From Cryptomeria japonica (lineage: Eukaryota; Streptophyta; Pinopsida; Cupressales; Cupressaceae), in the NCBI RefSeq assembly GCF_030272615.1, contig NC_081409.1, positions 469,582,573 through 469,646,572 of the forward strand: a DNA stretch of 64,000 nucleotides. Reading direction: 5' to 3'. Made by a program: the position numbers and the translations under genes. Shown here one piece after another: positions 21,502-32,410 of the stretch; position 1 is the first letter of the stretch; each line of letters opens with the position of its first letter. Under the pieces are notes generated by a model. That model was given only the letters and a program-made list of their open reading frames with translations, did no database searches and was not told the DNA's origin.

Positions 21502-22566
21502 CCTTTCGTGAAGCAGCGAAAGATTGGTGGGCTTGGCAGGTAAGCTAAAGAACGAGTTAAGGATCATGCATCTTGTTCATGATCCAATGGTCTATGTTGT
21601 TTCATGATGAAAAGATTAGCAAAGTTTATCTTTCATGAAGCAGTGAAAGGATGGCGGGCCCCAAAGGTAAGCAAATCCCTTGGTTAAAGATTGAACATTT
21701 TCGACAAGATCTAGCGGTCGGTGCTATTTCACATGATAAAGATGCATGAAGTTTACCTTTCATGAAGTAGCAAAAAGGCAGCGGGCCCAGAAAAAGGGTG
21801 GCTCACAAGATAAAGAAAGTGCATCTTCAAGAAGATCCAATGGTGCACATTGTTTCATAGCCCAAAGTAACATGAAATTTACTCTTCGTGAAGCAACGAA
21901 ACGGAGCTAGCGGTTACATGGCAGATGAGGTGGCAATACAGCTAGATGTCTAGCTGAGGCAAAAGGTGATATGTCAGTAGGACACATGGCTCTGAATGGA
22001 TCATGAGTGGCCCGTTTGATTAAGTGGCAATATTGATGAAATCCATGGCTAAACAAGGCACGTGGTGGTTCAGATATGGAGTCTGACAGAGTTCTTGAGC
22101 AAATGAATGGCCAACACATGGGGGATATTTTCCATAAATTAGTAGGACAAGTGGATTCTGTATAGAGGGCCCACTTTGAAGGTTAAAGGAGTTAAATGTT
22201 GCACATATCTAAATTGATCCAACGATGTGCATTGTTTCACAACATGAAGCTACACGGTGATTAACCTTTGTGAAACAATGAAAAACCACAAGTGGTGGCA
22301 GTCATGATTAGTTGAATAGACAAGCGGTCACCGTGAAAAATAATGGTCAAGGGGATAGTGGATGATCCAATGGTTAGCATTGTTTTGCATGGAAAAGATG
22401 CAAGATTTTTATCCTTTGTGAAGTAGTGAAAGGAAAGTGGGGCCCATTTTTAAGCAGGATGACTCAGGTAAGTAAAGAACATGCACATATTTCAGGATCT
22501 GACGGATGGCATTATTTCGCAATGAGAAGATGTGAGGTTTTTATCTTTCATGAAGCAGCGAAAAGG
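21502..22566 (+). repeat. U3 tandem array with hairpin motif, 3' LTR copy
   Basis: The same array as in the 5' LTR, with copies near 21502, 21629, 21757, 21884, 22264, 22413 and 22546. The first copy has the best stem: CTTTCG TGAAGCAG CGAAAG. Variants mostly change CG to TG or CA, which fits loss of methylated C. Confidence 0.75.
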
Positions 22567-22876
22567 CAAGACACTTAGAAAATTCTTTGTGGTCCGTTGG
22601 AGCCATTTTTCAAATTCAATTACGAATTTATTACTGAAGCATGTGGCTTAATGTTTCTATTCAATGCTCAGTTGTTGTAATAAGCTTCACATCAGATGAA
22701 ACTTTGGTGTCATTTTAAAGAGTCTTGGAGAGGAACTAGTGCACAAAGTGAATTTCTTTAGGCAACAAGTAAGTTTATGCATATTGCTTGACAGTTACAG
22801 TTTGAATTGGTATCACTGGGTGCTTGATTTCTCATAAGTCTATCTAAGTTTTAATTGAAATAACTATAATTCCAAG

Positions 22877-25800
22877 ATGACAGCACAAAGAGATTTCACA
22901 GGGAAGGTAAATTATTAGGAGAGAGCCATTTGTGAGGATTTTTTAGAGTATTTAACTATGTCTACTAATGTCATAGCTAAGATGAAATAATTGGTGCCCA
23001 AAGCTCCCCGCCTGAGAATTGGTGACAGTTTGTATGACAAAGGGAATTGGTTAAGGGATTCTCATATATGAATATAAGGTTTGGGACTTTTCAAAGTGGG
23101 ATTTGGCTGGAGAAATTCCCCCACTCCAATGAATAGTATATGGGAGTTAGATGTTGGAAAGCTCATAGTCCCTGGGGTTTTCATGGATGTGGACTTGTTA
23201 ACCCAGATTGCAAATAACTATGACCCTGTTACCAGATCTGTGAGAAATGTAAATGGGGGGTCACTAATTGAAATAAACTATGGTGAGTTTAGGAGAGTTT
23301 TCAGGCTTAGAGAAGTATCAAATTATTTAGAGTCCATCAATTTTGAAACTTTAGCAAAGGTGTATGAGGCTTAGAGAGATGACCTCAGAAGTGGCCCTCT
23401 AAGAGAATTTTTTGTCAAAATAGGAGGACTGACTATTTTAGGCCCTAGCACCATGGAACCCTTCTCTCTAAATCTATTTACTTTGAGGGCTAAAGGGATG
23501 TATTGGTCCCTATGTCAAATTTTTGGGGAAGATGCTAAAACAACTATGCCAACCCACTATATGCTCATGATAGCACAAATTTTGAATCCATCTCTGGTAG
23601 TAACTTTTGATTTCGCACCTTATCTCCCTGATGCCATTCATGAGGGATTTATGGGGATAAAAAATGCTAAGGTAGATAGGCCTTTTGGGTGGTATTATCT
23701 CCTTATGCACATGTTTCTATTTAAAGGTGCTGAATATTTTGCTAATGAAATGGAACTAATCAAAGAAAAAGATGGTGAGGAGATGCCCGTTTAATTATGG
23801 AGCACAATTTTGTCTTGGGATAGAGAAGATGTAATCTAATTGAAGTTTGATAGATGTTTTGCATCTAGGCTTAGGATCCTCTTCTGCCCACAGAACCCTA
23901 GAATTCCTAAAGCTCTCCTTGAATTCCTTAGGCCTAAGGAATTTGCTGGAGATATCAAAATTATTCACAACTGGGGTGATATATATTTGTACCCTATCTC
24001 TGCTATGTTTAGAGTTTATGATGTCAGAGGAACTCCATATTTTCTCCCCTATCAAGTTCCATTGAAGATAGGAATTGTAGAGGTCTTGAGGAAAATCGAA
24101 AGTTTGCAAGAAACAAAATTAACAAATAGGGGGAAAGGAACAATTTTCCCAACTGTCACCATTGCACATCAATTTGTAATCACCAAGGGTGGTTGGACAC
24201 ATTTTGATGATTTCTTTCAACCCTGCAGGTTGTCTACTAGAGTGCCTAGATTTGTTGATCCGGAGGATTTCTTTAATGGTATATTGACAAAGAGAGCCGT
24301 ATGCAAAGGTAGAGCACACCAGTTCCATTTTCTTGAGGATTTGATCAGAAATGAATTCAATCTAGATGAATAAGAATTAAGAAAGGAAAAATGGATAGCA
24401 TATAAAAGGGCTTTGGATTTTATCCACCAATTTGATAGTGGTTATGATCCTTTGTCTAGTTTTACTCCCTTTGAGGAAAATGCTAAATTCTTGATACTTT
24501 ATTTTGAAGATTTAATGCAAACCTTAAAGGAGAAGAGGGAAGCTATATTGAAAAATGACCCTGAAAAGGCTAAGTTGGTTCTAGCCAAGCCTTCCTTTTC
24601 CAAGGCCATCCCTCCAGGTGAATATATGATGTAGAAGAGGCCAAAATACAGTGTGCTAGTGCCAGTTAGGGGTGAGCCTTCTACTTCAAAAGGGAAAAGA
24701 GCAATAGAAGATGTCGTTGAAATCCAAGATTCCCCTAACAGGCAAAGGGTGGGAAAAGTTGTACAAATAGGTGAGCCTTTATATTCTCCATTTCAATCCC
24801 CAATCCATGTGGGGGATGAACATGCGGTGGCTGAGCAATTGCTATAGCTAGGAAGTCTTGGAGAGATTACCTGTACTTATTAAGAAGCACAAGAAGGAAT
24901 GTCTGAAGAACCACCAAATGCTGAAATGGACTTGATTGCAAAGGAGTTTAAAGGCAAATAGTTAGACCCTATCATCAAATGGGCTAGTGAGGAATTTCTA
25001 GTTGATAAGAATTTTGTTACAATAGGATCTTTCATGCAATTTGTTTGGAGGCAAAATATAGAACAATTTAAAGCAAAATGTGAGAAGAAGAAAAGTTAAC
25101 ATCCCCACAAAGATACATTTGCCGTGGAAGAAGAAGTAAAACAAGAAATGATGACTGAATTCAAAGCCATTACTCCTGAGCAGGGGGGAGAAATGGTAGA
25201 AAAAGTTGGTGTATTAATTCTTCCTAAGTGGGATATAGAAAATGCATTAGTGCTTGAAGCAGTAAGGAAAGAAAGAAAACCCCTGGAAGGAGTGACATTT
25301 AGCAAGGTTCATGCTTCTTTGGTCATGTGGTCTCTAAGGAGGGATGAGAGAAAAAAGAGGAAGGACACCTCAAAGTCCTGCTATCTTGGAGGTATGATTG
25401 TGAAGAGAGTGTAGGACACAGGGGTAGTAGAGGCCGCTAGCACAGTTTTGGAATCAGCAAAATTCAGTGTGGCAGTAGCTCAGAAGGAAGCCAAGGAAAA
25501 AGTTGATCTCCAAGTAAAACTAGAGATGATTCTAAAAGGTTATAATGAGGCCAAAGTGGAGATATCCCACAGGGATAGTATCATTGCCAAATTAAAAAAT
25601 CAATTAGCAGGGCAATACCAGAGAGGTGAATCTTCTACCTTAATGATTTCCTCTTCTCCAGTAAAACTTCCATCCACTAGTCCAATCATTGAATTTCCCC
25701 CTTCTTCTATGACTTATGGTTTTCAATCAACTAAGACCATACAAGACGAAGTGGAAAAGTTGAAGCAGGCTCAGGCCTTGTTTGCAAGTAAGTATGAGGA

Positions 25801-26533
25801 AAAGGTCAGAGGCACAATTTTGAAGTTTTTTGACACAATAGGGGCTTCTATTGTGCATATATATATGTAGAGAATTTTGATCATGCTAATGGGTTTAAAG
25901 GAGGATAATGCTATTCTAGAGCCAATTTTGAATAAGTGGATGCCTAGGGAGTTGGAATTGAAATTCATGTGTTCATCCCATGAAGAGGAAAATGTTGATG
26001 CCAATATTAAATCCACCTATGAGTTAGTGAAAGGCATGACCAGGTTGGTAAAAGGAAGAGCTATTCTAGAAAGAAAGGCAAATTTGTACAGAAACGAATA
26101 TGCTAACTAGAAATTTGAAATATTTCCTGGAGGTTTTGTCAGCACAAGTGAGTTAAAAGATGAAAACGTATGGCTAGATGAGCTAGGACATAAATTGTCT
26201 CAATGAATAAATGAAGTCATCAATTCAGATGACACATCTTTATTTATTTGGACAATTGAAGAAATTGAGAAGATGAAGTTACATGATGGCTTTTTGGAGA
26301 CAGAGGTTAAGCAATTAAGAAACACATGGAAAAGATTGAATAAGTTGAAAAAGAAAATTGTTAACTTCTCTTGGCCTAGTGATGACATGTTCCAAGAGTG
26401 GAAAAACACATATTCGGTGCAAGAAGCAGAGGTTCAAGAATAGTTAGCTAATGTTGCAGTGGTATAACAAATTTCAAAGCCATTAGGAATGAAAATGATT
26501 GTAACTTCTTTTCAGTGGGAATCATGGTTGTAA
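22877..26533 (+). pseudogene. U3-encoded accessory ORF of element 1, 3' LTR copy (single frame)
   Basis: From the ATG at 22877 to the TAA at 26531-26533 the reading stays in one frame for 3,657 bp (1,218 codons), broken only by in-frame stops, mainly TAG. I do not recognise a family. The blocks are an N-terminal 'APRLRIGDSLYDKGNWLRD', a 'NSIWELDVGKLIVPGVFMDV' block, 'FRRVFRL', a hydrophobic helical block (MYWSLCQIFGED; GWYYLLMHMFLFKG), 'YFLPYQVPLKIGIVEVLRKI', a basic linker, then two Glu/Lys-rich coiled-coil stretches, ending SFQWESWL. In the 3' LTR position it would lie on the full-length transcript downstream of pol, like an env-position gene. In the 5' copy it lies upstream of the TATA box. 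Confidence 0.78.
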
Positions 26534-26579
26534 CAACCTTTTCATAGGGAAGTCTAAAGCTTGTTTGCATCCATATCAT

Positions 26580-26586
26580 TATAAAT
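26580..26586 (+). promoter_or_regulatory. Probable LTR TATA box, element 1 3' LTR
   Basis: TATAAAT, matching 7014-7020, 47 bp after the U3 ORF. From here to 27406 the LTR is non-coding R-U5. Confidence 0.5.
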
Positions 26587-27411
26587 GTATACCAGGACTT
26601 TAGGAGAGAACATCACAAGACCTTGTAAAGAAAATATGCCAAAATTAGTATAATTTCTTTTGGTTTTTCAGAAAGGTCTCGAGTTATGTATGATTTTTGA
26701 AAATGGATATTATTATACAAATCAGATCATTTTGAGCTCATATTTTTGTTGTCTTCTTGCATGCATTTGTTGATTTACTGTGCTCTTTTAAATAATTAAG
26801 GGTTATTTGATTGGAATGGATTGCAAGGCAAGCTTACATACATGCTTTAGGTTTTTCTCTCAAGGGGAGGAATTAAATATACATAAAACCCCTCTGTTAG
26901 TGAATCAATAGTGTTTTCTGCTTGAATTTGATGAACAGGTTTAGCATAAAGGAAAAACTTACATATATGTCAGGCACATATTAATTTGATGAAGTTGAAG
27001 TGATAGGATGTATGTGAATGTCCAAATTCAGAACTCTTGTTTAGTTTGGGTGACTTTGTAGCCTGGATAAGGCACTGATATCATTTGTGGAGTTTTTTCT
27101 ATCTTTCTTGGGGTCAAGATTGAAAATGAACACATGTTTTCTTTTAATATTTCAGTATTGTTGAGGTGATGAGGTTCATAGGCTTTTAACACTAGTTTAC
27201 TATGGATCTTATATTAAAATTGTGAAAGTATTCACAAGAGGTATACCCACCTAAGCTTATGATAAGCTTAAAGTGTAGAAGGTTTTGTAGAAACCTTGTT
27301 ATATGTTATTCTGGAGTTCTATTTTCTTGTTTTCCTCTCCATATGCAACAAAGGATTTCAATTTTCTTATAGAGGGGATTAGGGAAATCAGAATTTGAGA
27401 ACAATGGGTTG

Positions 27412-30400
27412 ATTTCAAGGAGCCTCAACGTGACTTGATCATTATGTTGAGCAAGGCCTTTCGCAAGGCAGATTGTCGATACTTCCACCCATCGATGTTC
27501 CAATATATGACCACTATTCTCATTAGAAAATGATATTTTGACTTAGCTCAGATAGTGTCAGACAATATACATAAGCAGTTAACTGAAGTACACAAAATGA
27601 AGAAATTATTCTTTACCTCATATGTTATCTGGGTAGCCGCTCGAGAAGGTAAATTTCTAATGCTACAAATAGAGGACCAGCTCAAAGATGAAGAAGGGAA
27701 AAAAAGAGTGTGGGAATATTATACTGAACTCCCTCTAGGCAATGCGAAGACACATTTCAAAAGAATAAATGATGCCTTCCTTTTTCAAGTCATCATCAAA
27801 CTCATAGGTGATATAGGTTATAGAATAAGCCCATAAGCCTTGGAAATAATCAGGGAATAGGCATGTTGGTTCATTTAGAACTAACATTCCACATATATCT
27901 AGGTCAATGGATTCACAGGGAACCCTAGGTTGTTACCTAGATACTACAATGACCACATTATATTGTTGGAATATCTTAGGAAGATGTTGGGGTTGCAATC
28001 ACTATTGTCTTCAAATCATAAGACAAGGGTTGATTTTTTAGTTTCAATTGGTTACTTTTCTTGTTCTAAAATTCAGGTATCCAAGATGACAAAGTAGGAA
28101 CTACAAGATCTACATTTTAAGGAATTCAATTATGCTTGGGAACACTATGACCCTTATGGTAAAATCAAGCAATGAAAACCAAAAGCTTATGATGGGCATC
28201 AACCAAGTTTGGAGGATTTTTGGGCCAATCTCCAAGATAGTTTTGAGGCTAGAGAGAAAAGTTATTCTAGGCTCTTCAATTTGCAAATAAGAGATTTTGA
28301 GATAGAGAACAATCTCCCTAAGGAATTGAGGGATGATGGTGAATTTCTAGATCCAACATATAAGGAACAAGGAATTGATGGAAATCCCCTCTCTCTAATC
28401 AAATGGTCAGGGTAGGAAGATGTAAATATAGATACAGTGTCTCAAATGATTATAGAGAGAACCAAACAATGGTTGAGTCTAAGGATTAGGCCAAGCACTT
28501 TAAAGGAAAAGCAAAGGGAATCAACCTCTGGGAATCCTGAGTCAAGGGCTCATAAAGATTATGCCTGTAGGACAAGGTCTAGTTCTAGAAAGAATACATC
28601 CACAGACCCAGATGAAGTTGTCCAGCCTGAGAAAACTACTAAGGAACTTCTTGGATAGGTCAAGGATAAGATGAGAAAGGATGAGTTGTTGAAAAAGGTC
28701 ACAGATTTTGGAATAAGGGAAGAGCTAGGAGCCATCCCACTAGCTGAGGTGCATCCTGTCAGGATAGCAATTGGGCACTCACAAGGAAGATGAGAAAGAA
28801 AAGGTTGATGAAGAAACATCCACACCTACTCAATCCCATCATGATACAACAATGCCAATATATGCATCAACAACGAATTTTACTACAACATCAGTGACCG
28901 TATCTCCACTGACACAAGTGCTCACCCCTATAATAGAGAAGGTCAACATTCATAAATTTGAGTCGGATTCAAATCAAGAAGATGAGGAGCCTATGGTGCA
29001 ACTGGTGCAAAGGAAGACTAAGAAGAAAGAAAAGAAGTCTACTAGGCTCAATAAATAAGCACCGATGGATCCCATGGATATTGATAAACATGATTGTCAG
29101 GGAAGCCACCAGTTGAGGAAGAAAAGAAACTAAATGACTCCAAAGATGAACAAGATAAAAGATTGATCCTATCTCCAAAATACCAAGAGGAGTTATTAAA
29201 AGAAATGGCTGCTGAAGGAGGGATGGAAGAAACAAATAAAGGAGATAAAGAGTTTGAAGAAGAAATAAGTGACAGTTAGGAGAGTTGCACATGCAAGAAC
29301 AACTGAATATTGATACCACTCTTCAAACCAGAAAAGTTCAACTAGGGACATGGACCTAAGATATTCCAATCCTGGAGAAAGTACAAGGAGAGAAGGATGA
29401 TGCATAAGAGTAGCCAAAAGTACACATGGTGATTGCAAACATCATACTGCATCAAGGTGATGAGGACAAGGATACACCACAATGGCTAAACTTCACCTTA
29501 TAAAAGAAAAAGAAAGTGGTGCTTCCAAATGTCACACTACAATAGACAATCATTGAAGAACTGAGGAAAAAATAGAAGGCTAAAACCATACATCGTCTAT
29601 CTAGAACTGGTTCTGGTGAGGTGATTGTCAATGTTGCAGTTCCTACACAAGCTTTTGGCTAGATCTCCCCCAAATACCAAGTTGCACAGACAAAATTGGG
29701 TAAATAGATGAAATGGAGAGAGTTGGATACATTGGAGCTTGCAACTAGCATAGTGAGGATCCGGATAGAAAAATAACACATCGCCCACTCAAAGGTCAAG
29801 GTGTAGCTAGAATAGTACAAATAGTTTCTAATGGAGACAGGAAAGCCCCTTGATGTATGGGTTGATGATAGCCTGCCCTCAACCTCATTATTTCTAGAGG
29901 GAGACATGAAGGCAATTATTGAGGTGAGGAACGTGCAACCACTATAAAAGCATGGGTGTAGGAAAATACCTCCAAAATTAGATTGCTTTTGCAAAATACT
30001 ATGGATGTATATAAGAGAGCTGCATAGGTTGCATCAACTTTAGCTTCATGTTCTCAACAATGGGAGTGGAAGCTTAACATTTTTTGTAAGTAGTGTCAAG
30101 TTTTGAATAGGGTTTTGAATCTCGAAGGGGATATCATATCAGGTGACAAACTATTAGGAGGGGAAAGCATTGACAATTTGCAATCATATATATACATTTT
30201 GGAGTTGAAGATTGACATGCTTCAAGAATATGGGAAAGATATAACAGATGCCCATTCTCCTCTCCTGGGTGTAGTAAATAAGTATGAAAGGTTTGTAGGG
30301 AAGTTTTTGGGTATTTTTGGGCTCGGTCTTAGTAGTGTAGGTTACATGGAGGAAGATAATGTACTTTGTCAATGGGATGCTTATGCGACACAATATCTTA

Positions 30401-30618
30401 CACCTCCTATTGAGTTTAATGTTGAGTTAATGGATAGATATGCATACTTGATAACTCAATGTCAACAAGCTTCATAAATAATAGAAAAATTAGAAGATAG
30501 GAGTAAGAATGCAAAGGAGATTTTGAATAAGTACAAGTTCAGAATCAAGCATGTTGTAGATCCTCCTACTGAAGTGGTTGAATGTGTCATTAGCAATTAT
30601 AAGAGCTATAAAAAGAAG
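27412..30618 (+). pseudogene. Outer element accessory ORF, 3' part
   Basis: The reading split by element 1 resumes at 27412. Frame 0 holds until about 28770, with stops, and there are frame changes afterwards. Blocks: 'AFRKADCRYFHPSMFQYMTT', 'SYVIWVAAREGKFL', 'KRINDAFLFQVIIKLIG', 'GNPRLLPRYYNDHIILLEYL', 'SLEDFWANLQDSFEAREKSY', a Lys/Glu/Ser-rich middle, and a C-terminal helical part (30103-30618) with 'ILELKIDMLQEYGKD'. The 'GF(T/R)GNP(R/Y)LLP' motif occurs at the matching place in the element 1 U3 ORF ('YGFRGNPYLLPYQ', 4450-4490). I infer that the two proteins are distant homologues. It is not functional. Confidence 0.62.
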
Positions 30619-30885
30619 TAAAGGATAAACACACAGTTACTAATGATAGCATGATATTTTTGTGGAATTTTGCATGTCACTAGAACTGGGACATAAACTG
30701 TTGCTTCAGTATGTACATGGATTATGGAATGAGTTTTTCATGATTACAAAATATTGGCTCATGCAACTCCATTTTTGTAATGATCCCCTAGTCCCAGTTT
30801 CATAATAGTTAACTGGAGTTCAAGGCAGAGACTTGCATGTCAACTATGACTCCTTTCTTTTTTAGGGTTTAATTTAGATAGGTTT
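30619..30885 (+). other. Outer element, spacer after the ORF
   Basis: Non-coding. It contains a T-rich AGGGTTTAATTTAG stretch, then the GGTTT duplication (30881-30885) where element 2 inserted. The sequence continues on the other side of element 2 at 56403, where a TATA box lies about 30 bp in. Confidence 0.5.
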
Positions 30886-32000
30886 TGTATACACATAAAA
30901 ATTGGCTATGGGAAATCAAATAAATATTTAATATTTATTTAATAATTATTCTTCTATTAAATAGTTAATTTGAAAAGATTAATTTATTTAATTCATTTTC
31001 ATGTCTTTCTATTTATTAGTTCATCTATCCTATTCTTCTAATTAATTAAATATCTAATATTTAATTATCTCCTCAAAATAATTAAATATCTAATATTTAA
31101 TAGTTATTCTCCTATCCTATAGTCTCAAATATTAAATAATTTTTAAATTATTTAAATCCCTTTTCCAACTCACCCTCCATCTTCACTTCATCTTCCCTTT
31201 GCCAACTCATCAAACATGTGGCTAAGGAAATTAATATTTCTTAAATATTAACTCATCATTTATCTTCAACTACCAAAATTTAATGAAATTGTGTACGTAC
31301 AAATACTCATAACCATTTCCTATATTCTCTCCAACACCCCCTACATCTTAGGAAGGACTTGAGTCCACTTGTCTTCTCATGCCTAAATTTCCTCCAACCA
31401 TCTCTAGATTCCTTCAATCAGCAACCCAGTCAAGGTGAGATGAGTGACACTTGTCTTCTCCTTCCCCCTTTCTCTCAATCTTCACCTTTGCTCACAACCA
31501 TCCAAATCTATAGATCTGATCATGACCGTTGATCTAAGCCACATCATCTCATCCTCTCAAAGTCTATAAAATCAAGAGCTTCAGTTGAGATAGAGTTAGA
31601 CTTCAAGAGACTTCAAGTGCATTTTGCAAGCTAATCATATGCATCCATGAGTTTTAATTTTGAAGCAAATAGAAAATATCATTTAGCATAATCATTTTAG
31701 CATAATCATGTAGTATTTGCATATCATATTATTAGTTAACTACAAGTTATCATCCATTCTTCATATGCCATCTTGGAAGCCATCAGTGCATTGTTTGAGA
31801 GCACACTATCTGGAACCAAGAACAATGGAGTTAGGACACAATGAGACATAAGCCATGAAGGTAATATTAGTATTTTATTTCATATGTACTTCATGTAGTT
31901 TAATTGGTTGAATTTGGATTTCCTATAGTATTTCTATTTGTATTTTGTGAAACTAACTTATTACAGGTAGTATTCTGAGGATGAAATTCAAGTCAACACA
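30886..32000 (+). repeat. Element 2 5' LTR
   Basis: 1115 bp, AT-rich in its first 300 bp, with runs such as AATATTTAATA. Compared with the 3' LTR it has a short local duplication near 31065-31105 and another (AGCATAATCATTTT) near 31685. Confidence 0.92.
31565..31572 (+). promoter_or_regulatory. Probable TATA box, element 2 5' LTR
   Basis: TATAAAAT in the middle of the LTR, also present in the 3' LTR at 55982-55988. It is followed by an AGAGCTTCAG block that may hold the transcription start. Confidence 0.6.
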
Positions 32001-32003
32001 TTT

Positions 32004-32021
32004 TGGTGCCCACCGTGGGCC
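32004..32021 (+). other. Primer-binding site of element 2
   Basis: TGGTGCCCACCGTGGGCC lies three bases after the LTR end. This is the TGGTGCCCACCGTGGGG-type primer site common in plant Gypsy elements. Confidence 0.75.
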
Positions 32022-32065
32022 TCATAGACCTTGCATATACCTTTAAATATATCATAAATGATAAA

Positions 32066-32410
32066 ATTAACGCATTTGTAATACAGATTCATGCATGTGT
32101 GAATTCTGACAGTGCTTTTGTTTCGCAGGTTAGTGCATTTACATCCTAGGTTAGCGCATTTGCCTTCTAGGTTAGTGCATTTGCACCATAGGTTAGCGCA
32201 TTTGCATTTTAGGTTAGCGCTTTTATCTTAAAGTCTACGCATTTGCATTATAGGTTCATGCATTTGTGTCCTAGGTTAGCGCATTTGTCAAAGAAATCAT
32301 GCTTTTGTATCCACAGAGCAACGCTTTTGTAGTCTAGGTTAGCGCTTTTGACCTGCAGGTTAGCGCTTTTGGGCAAAAATGTAACGCATGTGTTAGATTA
32401 GCATTTTTGT
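32066..32410 (+). repeat. Leader minisatellite (GGTTAGCGCATTTG units)
   Basis: About a dozen degenerate units of 20-30 bp share a core like TTAGCGCATTTGCA or TTAGCGCTTTTG. An inverted-orientation array of the same core lies near the other end of the element (54465-54762). Confidence 0.8.

Larger units (their letters stand above)
722..27406 (+). mobile_element. Element 1: Tat-like Ty3/Gypsy LTR retrotransposon with giant LTRs
   Basis: The two long direct repeats 722-7842 and 21125-27406 are LTRs. They are flanked by the 5-bp target duplication GGTTG (717-721 and 27407-27411). The 5' LTR starts TG and ends CA; the 3' LTR has TA and TG at those positions, consistent with later mutation. Between the LTRs are a primer site, a leader and a single-frame gag-pol. 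The element carries two later insertions: a hAT element (2673-3501) and Copia-1 (12413-18424). Without them it is about 19.8 kb. A second RNase H of the type found in the Tat lineage supports the Tat-like call. Every coding domain contains stops, so it cannot move on its own. It landed inside the ORF of an older element. Confidence 0.9.
21125..27406 (+). repeat. Element 1 3' LTR
   Basis: This is a direct repeat of 722-7842 without the hAT insertion (6282 bp). It starts TATTATCAC where the 5' copy starts TGTTATCAC, and ends ACAATG where the 5' copy ends ACAACA. The GGTTG duplication follows. The copies differ at several percent of sites by eye, so the insertion is old. Confidence 0.92.

Noticed and set aside
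30886-31160. AT-rich block that could suggest a replication origin or matrix attachment
   Set aside because: It is the U3 of the element 2 LTR and recurs at 55324; AT-richness alone is no evidence of either.
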